Shown in pieces: positions 15,022-23,852 of a DNA stretch of 53,870 nucleotides. The stretch spans positions 1-53,870 of the forward strand of contig CAJJBD010000035.1 in NCBI GenBank assembly GCA_905182325.1. The letters run 5' to 3'. A model generated the notes under the pieces. That model worked only from the letters and a program-made list of their open reading frames with translations, searched no databases and had not been told where the DNA came from. The position numbers and the translations under genes were made by a program. Every line of letters begins with the position of its first letter. Positions within the stretch are counted from its first letter, which is position 1. This DNA comes from an uncultured Planktomarina sp. Lineage in GTDB: Bacteria; Pseudomonadota; Alphaproteobacteria; Rhodobacterales; Rhodobacteraceae.

Positions 15022-16118
15022 GCATTCATTCTAAACGCTGCGAGCGCTTGATTGGTATTGCCGTTACCAAAGAAATAGATGCCTTCGCCGTGGTGCCGGG
15101 CGCAAATTTTACCTACCTCACGGGAGTTGAATTGCACCTGATGGAGCGTCCCACAATTTTCGTGGTGTGTAAAGGTGGCAGTAAATTTGCGATTATGCCG
15201 TCGTTGGAGGAACAGAAATGGTCCCAGGCGATGCCTGATGTTGAGACATTTTATTGGAAAGATGCGGAAGGCCCTGACGCTGCCTTTGCTTGGCTCTCAG
15301 ATCAATGTGGTCCCATCATACTTGGCGTTGAAGGTCTGCGTATGCGGATGGCTGAATATGCCTTGCTCGTGAGCCATTGGCACAAAAAACAAGTTATCAA
15401 TGCAGATGTGGCGCTTGCTGAATTACGTATGTTAAAAGATAAAAATGAAGTTGAAGCTTTAAGCCGTGCGATTAAGATTAGTGAGTCCGCCTTGTTGGAG
15501 ACAATAGAAGCTACTCGGGTTGGCCAGACGGAGCTACAGGTTAAGTCAAGGCTTCAACAAGCCATGCTGTCCCATGGAGCCGAGGGCTTTGCCTGCGATC
15601 CAATTGTGCTCACTGGGTCGGCAGCGGCCAATCCACACGGTACATCTGGTGGTGGTCCAATTATACCAGGGGCTTGCCTTCTGATTGACTTTGGTGCTTC
15701 TTATGGAGGTATGCACGCTGACATTACACGCACTTTTTTTTGCCAATATGTCAGTGACGAACATCAACGAATTTATAACGTAGTTCGGTTGGCGAATGAG
15801 GCGGGCAGGTATGCAGTTAGAGTTGGTATGCCGGTTGGATCTGTTGATGATGCAGCAACTAGTGTGCTTGAGAAGTCGAGCTACGCGGATTTAATTTTAC
15901 ACAAAACAGGCCATGGCCTGGGGCATGACATCCATGAAGCACCACAAATTATGCGAGGAAACAATATTCCTATGGCCCAAGGAATGGTGTTCACGGTGGA
16001 GCCAGGGCTATATAAGCATGGTGAATTAGGTGTCCGTATTGAAGACGATATTCACGTTGGTCCGGATGGTGCCGATTGTTTAACGTCTTTAAATAGGCAG
16101 CTACAGACTTTTGGCTAA
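15018..16118 (+). CDS. M24 family metallopeptidase, Xaa-Pro dipeptidase-like
   Basis: A 366-residue creatinase/prolidase-type protein. The N-terminal half is the non-catalytic creatinase-like domain and the C-terminal half the pita-bread domain. All five metal ligands are visible: Asp in LIDFGA, Asp in HADITRT, His in GHGLGHDIHE, Glu in TVEPGLY and Glu in RIEDDIH. It probably cleaves Xaa-Pro dipeptides or a related amide in the cytoplasm. The start is a TTG overlapping the stop of a small upstream ORF; no strong ribosome site lies just before it. It is convergent with the monooxygenase gene, 60 bases away. Confidence 0.88.
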   Translation: MSIHSKRCERLIGIAVTKEIDAFAVVPGANFTYLTGVELHLMERPTIFVVCKGGSKFAIMPSLEEQKWSQAMPDVETFYWKDAEGPDAAFAWLSDQCGPIILGVEGLRMRMAEYALLVSHWHKKQVINADVALAELRMLKDKNEVEALSRAIKISESALLETIEATRVGQTELQVKSRLQQAMLSHGAEGFACDPIVLTGSAAANPHGTSGGGPIIPGACLLIDFGASYGGMHADITRTFFCQYVSDEHQRIYNVVRLANEAGRYAVRVGMPVGSVDDAATSVLEKSSYADLILHKTGHGLGHDIHEAPQIMRGNNIPMAQGMVFTVEPGLYKHGELGVRIEDDIHVGPDGADCLTSLNRQLQTFG

Positions 16119-16178
16119 ACACTGTCCTACTCTGCTGATCCCCTAAGATGGGGTTTGGGGCAATAGCCTTTAAATTTT

Positions 16179-18122
16179 TTAACCACTGAATTGATTTGGG
16201 ATAGATTTTGTAAGTGGGGCGATTAGGAAGCCCTCAAAAAATGAACTCAATTCCTTAAATCCATCAATTGGAAGTACATTTGCGATATGCTGATCTGGTC
16301 GTACAATTACAATGCATCCAACTTCTCGGTTTATTCCACGCATAGTGTAAATATCTTCTGCTGTCTGGTCTGGACAGAACATTTTTTCGTAGTCAGTAAG
16401 CTGTAGAAGTCCAACTTTAGGCCGCAATAAATCTGGCATTGCCCCAATATCTAAGTCTTGGTGAGACTGCTGAAACACTGCCATGACGTCTATCACTCTA
16501 TTAGAGTCCATCTCTTTAGGTGTAAATTTTTGTAGGGGTGAGTCCAAAGATGTTCCAAGAAAATTACAGAGCTTCTGTATATCCGACTGCGGCGAAGCTG
16601 GACTTCCCGCACCTGTGAAGGCGTAGAGACGCCAGCGTGCATCTGCCTTAATGGTATGCCCCAGTTGAACTGGTTTGGCATCGGCTAGTCGCGTGACTGG
16701 TGCGGAGTGGAATCGAGTGCCAACTTCAAAACCAGGGGCAAGATGCTGCCAGTCGCCATGACCCGTCAGAACAGAGGGAGTATATTTGACTGACAAGCCT
16801 GCCGTGTAGCGGCTGTGCTCAATAAAATAGCGTTGGAACTTTGGGGTTTCCTCTAGAGGTGTACCTGGCTCAGGTGGCGCCCCAATTATTCGGGACCATT
16901 CGTGGTCGAAATCAATTAGGTCTTTGGCTACTGTCCGCCGTTCTGCAGAATACGTGTGCAAAAGCTTGGGATCGCAGCGCTTTTGAAGGACTAAGATCAA
17001 TTTCCAGCCTAGATTAAATGTATCCCCCATCGATACATTCATACCCTGACCCGCCTTGGCAGAATGTGTATGACATGCGTCTCCAGCAATAAAAATACGC
17101 GGAAGTTGTGTCTCTACATTTTTGGCAGGCACATCATCAAACTTGTCTGTCACGCTGTGGCCAACTTCATATATAGACCACCAGACAACCTCTTTTACGT
17201 TAATTGTATATGGGTTGAGTACACGATTAGTGGCATCGATCAGCTTTTCAACGTCCATATCACTTTTTGAAATACGTTCATTATTGGCCAGTTTGTCCAT
17301 CTCGATATACACTCGGACCATATGCCCACCCTCGCGGGGTATGAAAATGATGCTCCCTTCGTTCTCAGATTTGACCAGAGATTTCATACGGAAGTCGGGA
17401 AAATCGGTTTGGGCCAACACATCCATGACCCCCCAGGCTTGATTAGCCTTGTCGCCGACTAGTTCCCTCCCGATAGAGTTACGAACACCACTCCGTGCAC
17501 CATCACAGCCGACAACATACTGGGCACGGACGGTCTCTAATTGTCCCTCATGGCCAGCATCGCTACGTTCATGGGTGACAGTAATGGGATGGGTTGCCTC
17601 TTTTTCTGTTAGGGTTAGGTCAATTAATTTTCGAGAGTAGTGGGGTACTAACCGCGTCGGGGCGTTTCGCATGACTTCTAAATACCGGTCATGAACCCGA
17701 GCTTGATTTAGAATGACATGAGGCATTTCTGATAGACCATCTTCAACATCTTGGATTCGGCCAGTACGATGTATTTCGCTGGGCTTTTCTGGTTTTGGGT
17801 TCCAGAAACTGGTTTCATTCACCCAGCATGCTTCACGCTTGACCTTTTCAGCAAAGTCGAATGCCTGAAACATCTCCATTGACCTGCAGGATATACCATC
17901 TGCTTGACCCTTTTCCATTGGGCCAGGTTTCAGATCAACAATTCTGGTAACAATGTCTGGATGCGCTGCCAGTTGCGCAGCAAGGGTTAAGCCGGCGGGT
18001 CCCGATCCAACAATCAACACATCGACTTCATTGGGCATATCCAGTGTCGGCTCTTTTTGGCCTTTGGCAAGCTTGTAAATGTCTGGGTCGCCAGCGTGAA
18101 AACCATTATGATGAAACTGCAT
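16179..18122 (-). CDS. mobA: 3-hydroxybenzoate 4-monooxygenase
   Basis: A 647-residue flavoprotein closely resembling MobA of Comamonas along its length, as remembered: the opening MQFHHNGF, the FAD site VGSGPAG (residues 38-44), QADGI-CRSMEM, VILNQARVHDRYLE, the GCDGARSGVR strand, and GDACHTHSAKAGQGMN. The C-terminal thioredoxin-like domain carries RPDQHIANVLP. It would hydroxylate 3-hydroxybenzoate to protocatechuate using NADPH and oxygen in the cytoplasm. Related phenol 2-monooxygenases share the fold but match less well. It is divergent from a MarR regulator across a palindrome, the usual layout for substrate-induced control. No protocatechuate dioxygenase lies in the window. Confidence 0.88.
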   Translation of the reverse strand: MQFHHNGFHAGDPDIYKLAKGQKEPTLDMPNEVDVLIVGSGPAGLTLAAQLAAHPDIVTRIVDLKPGPMEKGQADGISCRSMEMFQAFDFAEKVKREACWVNETSFWNPKPEKPSEIHRTGRIQDVEDGLSEMPHVILNQARVHDRYLEVMRNAPTRLVPHYSRKLIDLTLTEKEATHPITVTHERSDAGHEGQLETVRAQYVVGCDGARSGVRNSIGRELVGDKANQAWGVMDVLAQTDFPDFRMKSLVKSENEGSIIFIPREGGHMVRVYIEMDKLANNERISKSDMDVEKLIDATNRVLNPYTINVKEVVWWSIYEVGHSVTDKFDDVPAKNVETQLPRIFIAGDACHTHSAKAGQGMNVSMGDTFNLGWKLILVLQKRCDPKLLHTYSAERRTVAKDLIDFDHEWSRIIGAPPEPGTPLEETPKFQRYFIEHSRYTAGLSVKYTPSVLTGHGDWQHLAPGFEVGTRFHSAPVTRLADAKPVQLGHTIKADARWRLYAFTGAGSPASPQSDIQKLCNFLGTSLDSPLQKFTPKEMDSNRVIDVMAVFQQSHQDLDIGAMPDLLRPKVGLLQLTDYEKMFCPDQTAEDIYTMRGINREVGCIVIVRPDQHIANVLPIDGFKELSSFFEGFLIAPLTKSIPNQFSG

Positions 18123-18195
18123 TTCTTTTTTCCTTACTCATAGCATTCACTTTAAAGGTATTAGTATTTCTGCGTCACCAACTCGTCAACTAAAA

Positions 18196-18213
18196 TAATA
18201 TGTATACATATTA
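18196..18213. promoter_or_regulatory. 18-bp palindrome between mobA and the MarR gene
   Basis: TAATATGTATACATATTA is a perfect 18-bp palindrome in the divergent mobA/marR intergenic region, about 75 bases upstream of the mobA ATG. MarR dimers bind palindromes of this size, and a MarR gene lies directly beside it, so this is a strong candidate operator for both genes. Confidence 0.65.
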
Positions 18214-18362
18214 ATATTTTATTTATTACAAATTAAGTGGTAACTTTTTCGTTACTGGTCCACTCTCAGGGTAGATAATAAAAGAAAGTAGAGACGATAG
18301 AAACGTACTCTTACCCTGGACACTTAATTCGCCGGCTTCATCAGATTTCTACGCACGCATTC

Positions 18363-18728
18363 ATGTTGCGCGTGAAGGAAGCTGGGTTTGATTTAACACC
18401 TATACAGCTTGCGGCAATGCAGGCCCTTAAGGTGAACCCGGGGATTGAGCAGGCAAAGATTGCAACTCTTATAGCATATGACCGCGCGACAATAGGTGGA
18501 GTTGTGGAGCGGTTGGAGAAAAAAGGTTATGTAACTAGGACCGTTAGTAAACTAGATAGGCGTGCTCGCGAGGTTACACTCAGTAGCAAGGGTAGTCACG
18601 CAGTGGAGCTTCTTACATTGACTGTTCGGGCGCTACAGGATGAAATTCTTGAACATCTGAGTGTTGAAGAACGCACATTGTTTATATCAATGGCGCAAAA
18701 GGCGAGTGGAGTGGATACAAAAGATTAA
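18363..18728 (+). CDS. MarR family transcriptional regulator
   Basis: A winged-helix regulator. From the first ATG it gives 121 residues: DLTPIQLAAMQAL, then the recognition helix ATIGGVVERLEKKGYV and the wing SKLDRRAREVTLS. The same frame stays open upstream to 18282 and encodes YPGHLIRRLHQISTHAF, which is the family's normal N-terminal dimerisation helix, but no ATG, GTG or TTG precedes it. The protein is therefore probably longer, starting at a rare codon such as ATA at 18297 or ATT at 18327, or the 5' end is damaged. It likely represses mobA until an aromatic ligand binds. Confidence 0.8.
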   Translation: MLRVKEAGFDLTPIQLAAMQALKVNPGIEQAKIATLIAYDRATIGGVVERLEKKGYVTRTVSKLDRRAREVTLSSKGSHAVELLTLTVRALQDEILEHLSVEERTLFISMAQKASGVDTKD

Positions 18729-18856
18729 CGTAGTGACGTCTATTGATGATTTATGGCCCATTAAGTTGTCAGATGCAGATGTGCTGGTTAATCTCAAATT
18801 ATATGTTTTTCAGAAATCAGAAGTTAAATAGGGAGTTAATTTCTTATAATGTTAAT

Positions 18857-20119
18857 CTATTTTGTGCTAAAAAACCTTTTACTATCCGTCAAAGTTTTTG
18901 CACGCCTAATAAATGAGATCACTAAAATTAAGATCCCTAAACTGCCAGCAAAACCAAGTGCCATTGGAAACCCAATGTAATCAGCTAGTCCACCCATAAT
19001 TAATGCACCAGTTGCAGCAGCTCCAATGCTAACCATTATCCAAATGCTCATTACCCGCCCGCGGAGGTTATCATCTAGATCAATTTGGATCGCTGTTTGA
19101 AGTGTAATTGCAGAAAACGTACCTGCAAAGCCAAGGCACGCAATACATCCAATTGTTAACTCCCACTCATTAGAAAACCCGACTACAGGTATAAGACTAA
19201 TACCCGCTAAAGTACTTAAAATGGCTGCTTTTGGTATTTCTCCCACGCTCTGATTTGGCATAAAGACTTTCGCTAAACCGGCGAAAAGGGCTCCGAGGCC
19301 TGCGCTTGAAGTTAGCAACCCAAGACCAACAGCGCCCTTGCTAAACACACCATCTGCAATGACAGGGAGAATTTCCAAAGTACCACGAATGAGGAACGCA
19401 AAAAGAGCTGTGATTAAAAGCGCACGACTTATGAACGAATTTTCAGAAACATGGCGAATGCCAGATCTCAGTGCACTTAGGAATGGCTCCTTAATAGATG
19501 ATGAATATGGCAGTTCACGGGGGCGTAATAAGCTTAGCGCAAATATAAAAGGTAGATAGCAGAGTGTTTGGATGAGTAAGGCCATGCCAACACCCCAGAC
19601 AGTGATCATCCAACCACCAATTGCAGGACCAATCAATCTTGCCAGATTGAAATTTATGGCGCCAATGGTAACAACAGATGAAATGGATGCATGGCTAACT
19701 AACCTTGGCCCAAGTGACATTCGTACAGGGTTGTACGCAGAAGCAATTATTCCTGATGATGCAGCCAAGATGGCCAACACGATTTCGTCAATTAGTCCAA
19801 AGGTAAAAAAAAGGTAAAAGCTTAAGGAAATTAGGAATAGCAGAAACTGCGTCACTAGCGCCGCTTTCTTTATTGGGACCCTATCGATTAAGACCCCAAA
19901 AAGTGGCCCCATGATCATCGATGGTGCGAAATTTACAAAAGCAATAAATCCAACGAATGTGGCGGATGACGTAAGTTCCCAGGCAATCCACCCTATAGTA
20001 ATTCTCTGCATCCAAAGCGCGTTCAGGGCAAATACATTCCCACCAACGTAAACTCGAAAATCTTTAAAACTTAGTGCAGATAACTCCATAAAAAACGGGT
20101 AGTTGAAAGCAGACTCCAT
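18857..20119 (-). CDS. MFS transporter, EntS-like
   Basis: A 420-residue membrane protein with about twelve hydrophobic helices. The loop after helix 2 reads GPLFGVLIDRVPIKK, the conserved G-x-x-x-D-R motif of major facilitators, and the matching motif in the second half is MGGLADYIG. The overall pattern resembles the MFS_3 group that includes exporters such as EntS. The first ATG lacks a clear ribosome site, so the start could be the Met 11 codons later. It is convergent with the MarR gene and may export or import an aromatic acid, but the substrate is not deducible. Confidence 0.85.
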   Translation of the reverse strand: MESAFNYPFFMELSALSFKDFRVYVGGNVFALNALWMQRITIGWIAWELTSSATFVGFIAFVNFAPSMIMGPLFGVLIDRVPIKKAALVTQFLLFLISLSFYLFFTFGLIDEIVLAILAASSGIIASAYNPVRMSLGPRLVSHASISSVVTIGAINFNLARLIGPAIGGWMITVWGVGMALLIQTLCYLPFIFALSLLRPRELPYSSSIKEPFLSALRSGIRHVSENSFISRALLITALFAFLIRGTLEILPVIADGVFSKGAVGLGLLTSSAGLGALFAGLAKVFMPNQSVGEIPKAAILSTLAGISLIPVVGFSNEWELTIGCIACLGFAGTFSAITLQTAIQIDLDDNLRGRVMSIWIMVSIGAAATGALIMGGLADYIGFPMALGFAGSLGILILVISFIRRAKTLTDSKRFFSTK

Positions 20120-20230
20120 GACAATATCATTGGACTAACTTTATGTGATATGCCTTGTAATTAAATTATGTTGCTAATTGCAGAAATATAAATTGGAACT
20201 GTGTGAATTAATTACTCTCACTTTGATTTG

Positions 20231-20638
20231 TTAGTGAGCAGTCGGAATTGAGTAGTCTTCTTCAGACACCTTTTCCAGCCAAACCGCGACACGTCCATCC
20301 AAAGCCTCCTGAATAGCAATGTGCGCCATACTGCTATCCGCCGTTGCGCCATGCCAATGTTCCTGACCTGGCGGTATCCAGACATTATCTCCAGCTTCTA
20401 TAAGTTCTGGAGGCTGATTTCTAATTGCAACAAGACCAATGCCGCTAATCACGTGCAGTGTCTGACCTAATGGATGTGTATGCCAAGCCGTTCTGGCGCC
20501 CGGATCAAAGGTCACAGTTAACGCACGAACTCTTGCGGGTTCTGGGGCTTCAACTATGGGATTCTGCCATACCGTGCCAGTAAACCATTCTGACGGTGCT
20601 TTTTTTGCAGGCACGGATCCAGCTTTAGTAATTTTCAT
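20231..20638 (-). CDS. cupin protein resembling manganese-dependent hydroxynitrile lyases
   Basis: A 135-residue cupin that matches the remembered Granulicella (R)-hydroxynitrile lyase pattern: SEWFTGTV near residues 16-23, FDPGARTAWHTHPLGQTL, PPGQEHWHGA and IQEALDGR. Putative metal ligands H53, H55, Q59 and H94 fall at the same positions. Many bacterial proteins of this group have no proven substrate and are annotated simply as cupins, so lyase activity is a possibility, not a call. It is single-domain, cytoplasmic and monocistronic, upstream of the MFS gene on the same strand with 111 bases between. Confidence 0.82.
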   Translation of the reverse strand: MKITKAGSVPAKKAPSEWFTGTVWQNPIVEAPEPARVRALTVTFDPGARTAWHTHPLGQTLHVISGIGLVAIRNQPPELIEAGDNVWIPPGQEHWHGATADSSMAHIAIQEALDGRVAVWLEKVSEEDYSIPTAH

Positions 20639-20860
20639 AAAACTTCCTTAAAACGGATAATGACTTAGCTATAGTAAATTATTAGCAGACGTTGAGGAAC
20701 ATGGATATCTGTCATTATTTAAAAAGGTGTCTCACATTTAGCAAATGAAATATCGGTAATAGTCGGATGTGCCAATTCTATATTCAATTAAACTTTTGTG
20801 AGGTTCATGCTTGAAGCTGTTTTCAAAACATTGCCTTTGAGTAAGACCGGCTCAATCAAA

Positions 20861-20938
20861 TTAAATGAATGGAATGAAAGGTATATCACATGCTGCTAAA
20901 ATGAATAGTGTGACAATTATGACAAAGGGTTTAGTCAT
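20861..20938 (-). CDS. 25-residue predicted lipoprotein
   Basis: A tiny gene of 25 codons with an AGGAG site seven bases before its ATG. The product starts MTKPF, has a hydrophobic segment VIIVTLFI, then the lipobox LAAC at residues 14-17, and ends DIPFIPFI. Cleavage would leave a nine-residue lipidated peptide. Small proteins of this design, resembling entericidin-type lipoproteins, occur in envelopes of many proteobacteria; Asp after the Cys could favour inner-membrane retention by the enterobacterial rule. It is too short for most gene finders. Confidence 0.55.
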   Translation of the reverse strand: MTKPFVIIVTLFILAACDIPFIPFI

Positions 20939-21059
20939 TTAAAATCTCCTGTAAATTAAATATCTGATTTTAATCATAACGTACATTTTCAAACAAGTAG
21001 TTTGGTAGACATTGAATTTTAGAAAACAATAATTTGGGCAAGTGGACTACTTAGATTAA

Positions 21060-21263
21060 TCAGTTATCATTTTTTAGGATTGAAAAATTTAGGCCGGAAA
21101 ACTTTGCAATCCAATTTCCTTTGCTATCAATAAGAAAGTTTAGTGGGACGCCCTGCATGTTGATGCGGATTTTTTTGGCAGAGGACGAGACAACAAGTGC
21201 TTCCGCTTCAACGCCTGAATCAGACACGACAGTAACTGTGCTCCCCGCTTCTATATAGGACAT
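21060..21263 (-). CDS. small protein of unknown function
   Basis: A 67-residue protein starting MSYIEAGSTVTVVSDSGVEA. The start is supported by GGGAGG eight bases upstream; the longer reading to 21332 has no such site. Alternating hydrophobic residues, with glycine turns, suggest a small beta-barrel like an SH3 or KOW domain. It has no signal peptide. I do not recognise a family, and neighbours give no clue. Confidence 0.55.
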   Translation of the reverse strand: MSYIEAGSTVTVVSDSGVEAEALVVSSSAKKIRINMQGVPLNFLIDSKGNWIAKFSGLNFSILKNDN

Positions 21264-21598
21264 TATCAATCCTCCCTGCCATTTGGCTAAATTTACTGTT
21301 ATTATGATATGTTGGTCGCATTTTTTGAACAATTTGCAATGATTAAATAGTGCTTTTGATTTCTTATTTTTGGAAACAGTTTTTTTGAGGTAGCCATAGA
21401 TGAATAATTACAATTAATTAGTTGTAAAAACTGTGGGTAGAAAAGGTGAAAGTGATGGCAAATTACATATTGTTAAAATTTTGATGATGCGGACTAAATC
21501 AAATAATTTTAGATGTTGATGTCGGTTTTTTAAACCTGCATCAACTTGCTAGGCGAAACAGCATCTGTATTAATTTGAAGTCACTACAACTCTAGAAA
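21264..21598. other. 335-base AT-rich intergenic stretch
   Basis: This region separates a minus-strand small gene from the plus-strand DCC-family gene and must hold both promoters. Only trivial reading frames with ribosome-like sites are present (five to eight codons). I saw no RNA gene or strong hairpin. Confidence 0.4.
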
Positions 21599-22042
21599 AT
21601 GACCACAGATAGCTTGAATTTTGACGCTTCCGAGCTACCTTTTATTCACAGTTTTAAGGGTGTTACAAGTATGGCCAAACTAGAAGTATTATATAATTCT
21701 GAATGCCCTATTTGTGACAGAGAAATCAAGCATTACAAAAAGATATCAAATAGTGATATCTCTTACGTCCCAATTTCACCAGCAAGCTTGAATTCTTGGG
21801 GCCTTAGCGAAAACCAAGCAGCAAAAAAGCTACATGCTAGGTTAGGTGGAAAAAAAATAGTTGGAGTGGATGCATTCGTAGAAATATGGGCCAAACTTCC
21901 CTATTATTGGATTTTAGCTACATTTGTTAAGCTGCCACCAGTAAAGTTTTTAGCAGATAATATGTATTCAATTTTCTTAGCACCTATGTTGTTTAGCCTT
22001 CACAAGTTTCGGCAAAAAAGAGCTTCAAAAAAAGAAGAGTAA
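21599..22042 (+). CDS. DCC-family thiol-disulfide oxidoreductase-like protein (DUF393)
   Basis: A 147-residue protein with the DCC family hallmark near its start: LEVLYNSECPICDREI, where CPIC is the redox-type Cys-x-x-Cys. A hydrophobic C-terminal segment (YWILATFVKLPPVKFL) and a basic tail follow. The family is predicted to act in thiol-disulfide exchange, though proof is limited. An alternative start at the ATG at 21671 would begin right before the DCC strand and give 123 residues; the upstream 24 residues are not typical, so the shorter form is plausible. It is monocistronic. Confidence 0.78.
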   Translation: MTTDSLNFDASELPFIHSFKGVTSMAKLEVLYNSECPICDREIKHYKKISNSDISYVPISPASLNSWGLSENQAAKKLHARLGGKKIVGVDAFVEIWAKLPYYWILATFVKLPPVKFLADNMYSIFLAPMLFSLHKFRQKRASKKEE

Positions 22043-22131
22043 AGTTTGGACTTGTAAAATCAGTTAAATATAACAAAAACTATAATAAAAATAAAAGCTT
22101 CGATTGCAACTAATTATAGGTATCATTCGCA

Positions 22132-22803
22132 ATGTTAAAAATTATACATAAATTTCTATTTATTTGCGTCGTTAGTTCATCGGCAGCCGCAATGGATTGT
22201 AGCCGTTTAAGTGAAGCGGTGTTCGAGTTCGAAAGCCTTCCAAAAAATGTATCGAGTACTTTTCGGGTTAGAAACTTGCAACAAATTATTGGAACAGCCG
22301 ATGATGGCCAATGGGGTAGGCAAAGTGAATATGCGTACACCCGCTACCTTGCAATATGCCGTTCTGACACATCGCTGGGTACTTATGTTGAAAAACCAAG
22401 TCGTCAGGTGAGTGGTGGTACCGTAGTAGATAACTTCTCATTTGAAACTATCTATGAGGATATTCCTATAACCAAATGCGAAATTCAAAAGCTGCCTATA
22501 TTTCAAAACACTGGGACGGGAACCGATGACGTTGGTGCATTTGTTAGCGGCGCAATCATGGGTGGAATTTTAGGTAAAGTAATTACTAAAGAGGATGGTG
22601 GTGCCGCCGTAGGTGCCGTTTTAGGTGGAGCTTTGGCGAACGAAAGCCAAAAAAATAACTCTAAACAAATTGTTGGTTATGAAAAGAAAGAGGTATGCTC
22701 AAGAAAATACAGGATTGTGGAAACTCAAAGGGAGCAGTACTCACACTCAACAATTACGTTTCAACTTAGTGGACAAACTTATACTGCTAATTTTGTAAAA
22801 TAA
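22132..22803 (+). CDS. exported glycine-zipper protein
   Basis: A 223-residue protein with a signal peptide (basic MLKIIHK, hydrophobic FLFICVVSSSAAA, cleavage near AAA-MD). Midway it carries a glycine-zipper membrane-spanning segment with repeated small residues (GAIMGGILGKV, then GAAVGAVLGGALA). The surrounding regions contain two paired cysteines (CEIQ, CSRKY). Proteins with this layout usually sit in the outer membrane or periplasm and stabilise the envelope. The tail ends in a polar segment. It is not co-transcribed with obvious partners, and the specific role is unknown. Confidence 0.7.
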   Translation: MLKIIHKFLFICVVSSSAAAMDCSRLSEAVFEFESLPKNVSSTFRVRNLQQIIGTADDGQWGRQSEYAYTRYLAICRSDTSLGTYVEKPSRQVSGGTVVDNFSFETIYEDIPITKCEIQKLPIFQNTGTGTDDVGAFVSGAIMGGILGKVITKEDGGAAVGAVLGGALANESQKNNSKQIVGYEKKEVCSRKYRIVETQREQYSHSTITFQLSGQTYTANFVK

Positions 22804-22967
22804 CGAAACGGACTAACAGCTGTTTTGCTACAAAAGCAGTCACAATAATGCCGCTAATCTGTAAAGGGTGTGGGTACGTTCGTTTACGCATGTTTTTTAA
22901 CATTAGCTAAACTAACAAACCTATTAATCGTGCCCATATAAAAGTTTTAATGGCTTAAAGAAGGTTT

Positions 22968-23040
22968 GGAGGCGGGTACCGGAATCGAACCGGTGTACAC
23001 GGATTTGCAATCCGCTGCATAACCACTCTACCAACCCGCC
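22968..23040 (-). tRNA. tRNA-Cys (GCA)
   Basis: On the minus strand the 5' acceptor arm GGCGGGT pairs with ACCCGCC, followed by discriminator T and an encoded CCA. The anticodon stem and loop GCGGATTGCAAATCCGT present anticodon GCA, and the T-arm reads CCGGTTCGAATCCGG. All arms close. Confidence 0.95.
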
Positions 23041-23155
23041 AATAGTTTGCAATATTTGGGTTATACTAACAGGATTTCGTCTGCAAGCCGTTCTTGCCGT
23101 TGCGGCGATACCTTTCGTGTGGAATAAGGTCTAATAATATTACACCGTAGAATCG

Positions 23156-23815
23156 ATGAAAATGACTGATTATATCACTCTCCGAACTACAATGGTTGAT
23201 ACACAAATTCGTCCGGCTGATATAACAAAATTTCCAATTATTGACGCAATGCTCAATGTGCGACGCGAAATGTTTGTTCCAGACCAAATGCGGCAAATAG
23301 CCTATGCAGATTCTATCGTTCATTTGGGAGGAGATCGCAGTGTTCTTGATCCACGTTCATTTGGAAAAATGTTAGATGCGGTTAATATACAAAGCGACGA
23401 GCTTGTTCTGGATGTGGGGAGTGGCCTGGGGTATTCAGCGGCTGTAATAGGAAAATTCTGCGAGGCTGTCGTGGCTTTAGAAGAAAACGAAGATATGGCA
23501 TTGGAGTCTGAAACAATTCTAGCTACGGAAGGTTGCTTGAACGTTGCAGTATTGCAGGGTACCTTGACGGAAGGGGCGGCCAAACATGCACCATTCGACG
23601 TGATCGTAATTGAAGGTGCAGTTGAAGAAGTTTCAGATGGACTAGTTTCACAATTAGCTGATGGCGGTCGGATGGCAGCTATTTTCAGTCAAAAGGGTCA
23701 AGGAGTAATGCGTGTTGGCTACAAAACTCAGGGTAAAATGTCTTGGCGATTTGTATGTAATGCTTATGCGCCAGTGCTTACTGGATTTCACAAAACGCAC
23801 AGGTTTTTATTGTAG
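23156..23815 (+). CDS. pcm: protein-L-isoaspartate O-methyltransferase
   Basis: A 219-residue methyltransferase that repairs isoaspartyl damage in proteins using S-adenosylmethionine. The N-terminal RTTMVDTQIRPADITKFPII and the REMFVP segment are typical of alphaproteobacterial Pcm, and motif I for SAM is LDVGSGLGYSAAVIG. Motif II appears as PFDVIVIEGAVEE. It lies 37 bases upstream of tolC on the same strand; a pcm-tolC pair is common in Rhodobacterales. The start ATG is the first in frame with a natural N-terminus, although another Met is two codons later. Confidence 0.88.
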   Translation: MKMTDYITLRTTMVDTQIRPADITKFPIIDAMLNVRREMFVPDQMRQIAYADSIVHLGGDRSVLDPRSFGKMLDAVNIQSDELVLDVGSGLGYSAAVIGKFCEAVVALEENEDMALESETILATEGCLNVAVLQGTLTEGAAKHAPFDVIVIEGAVEEVSDGLVSQLADGGRMAAIFSQKGQGVMRVGYKTQGKMSWRFVCNAYAPVLTGFHKTHRFLL

Positions 23816-23852
23816 ATTTTGATCATTATTACTTTTTTAGGGGATATTCAAA

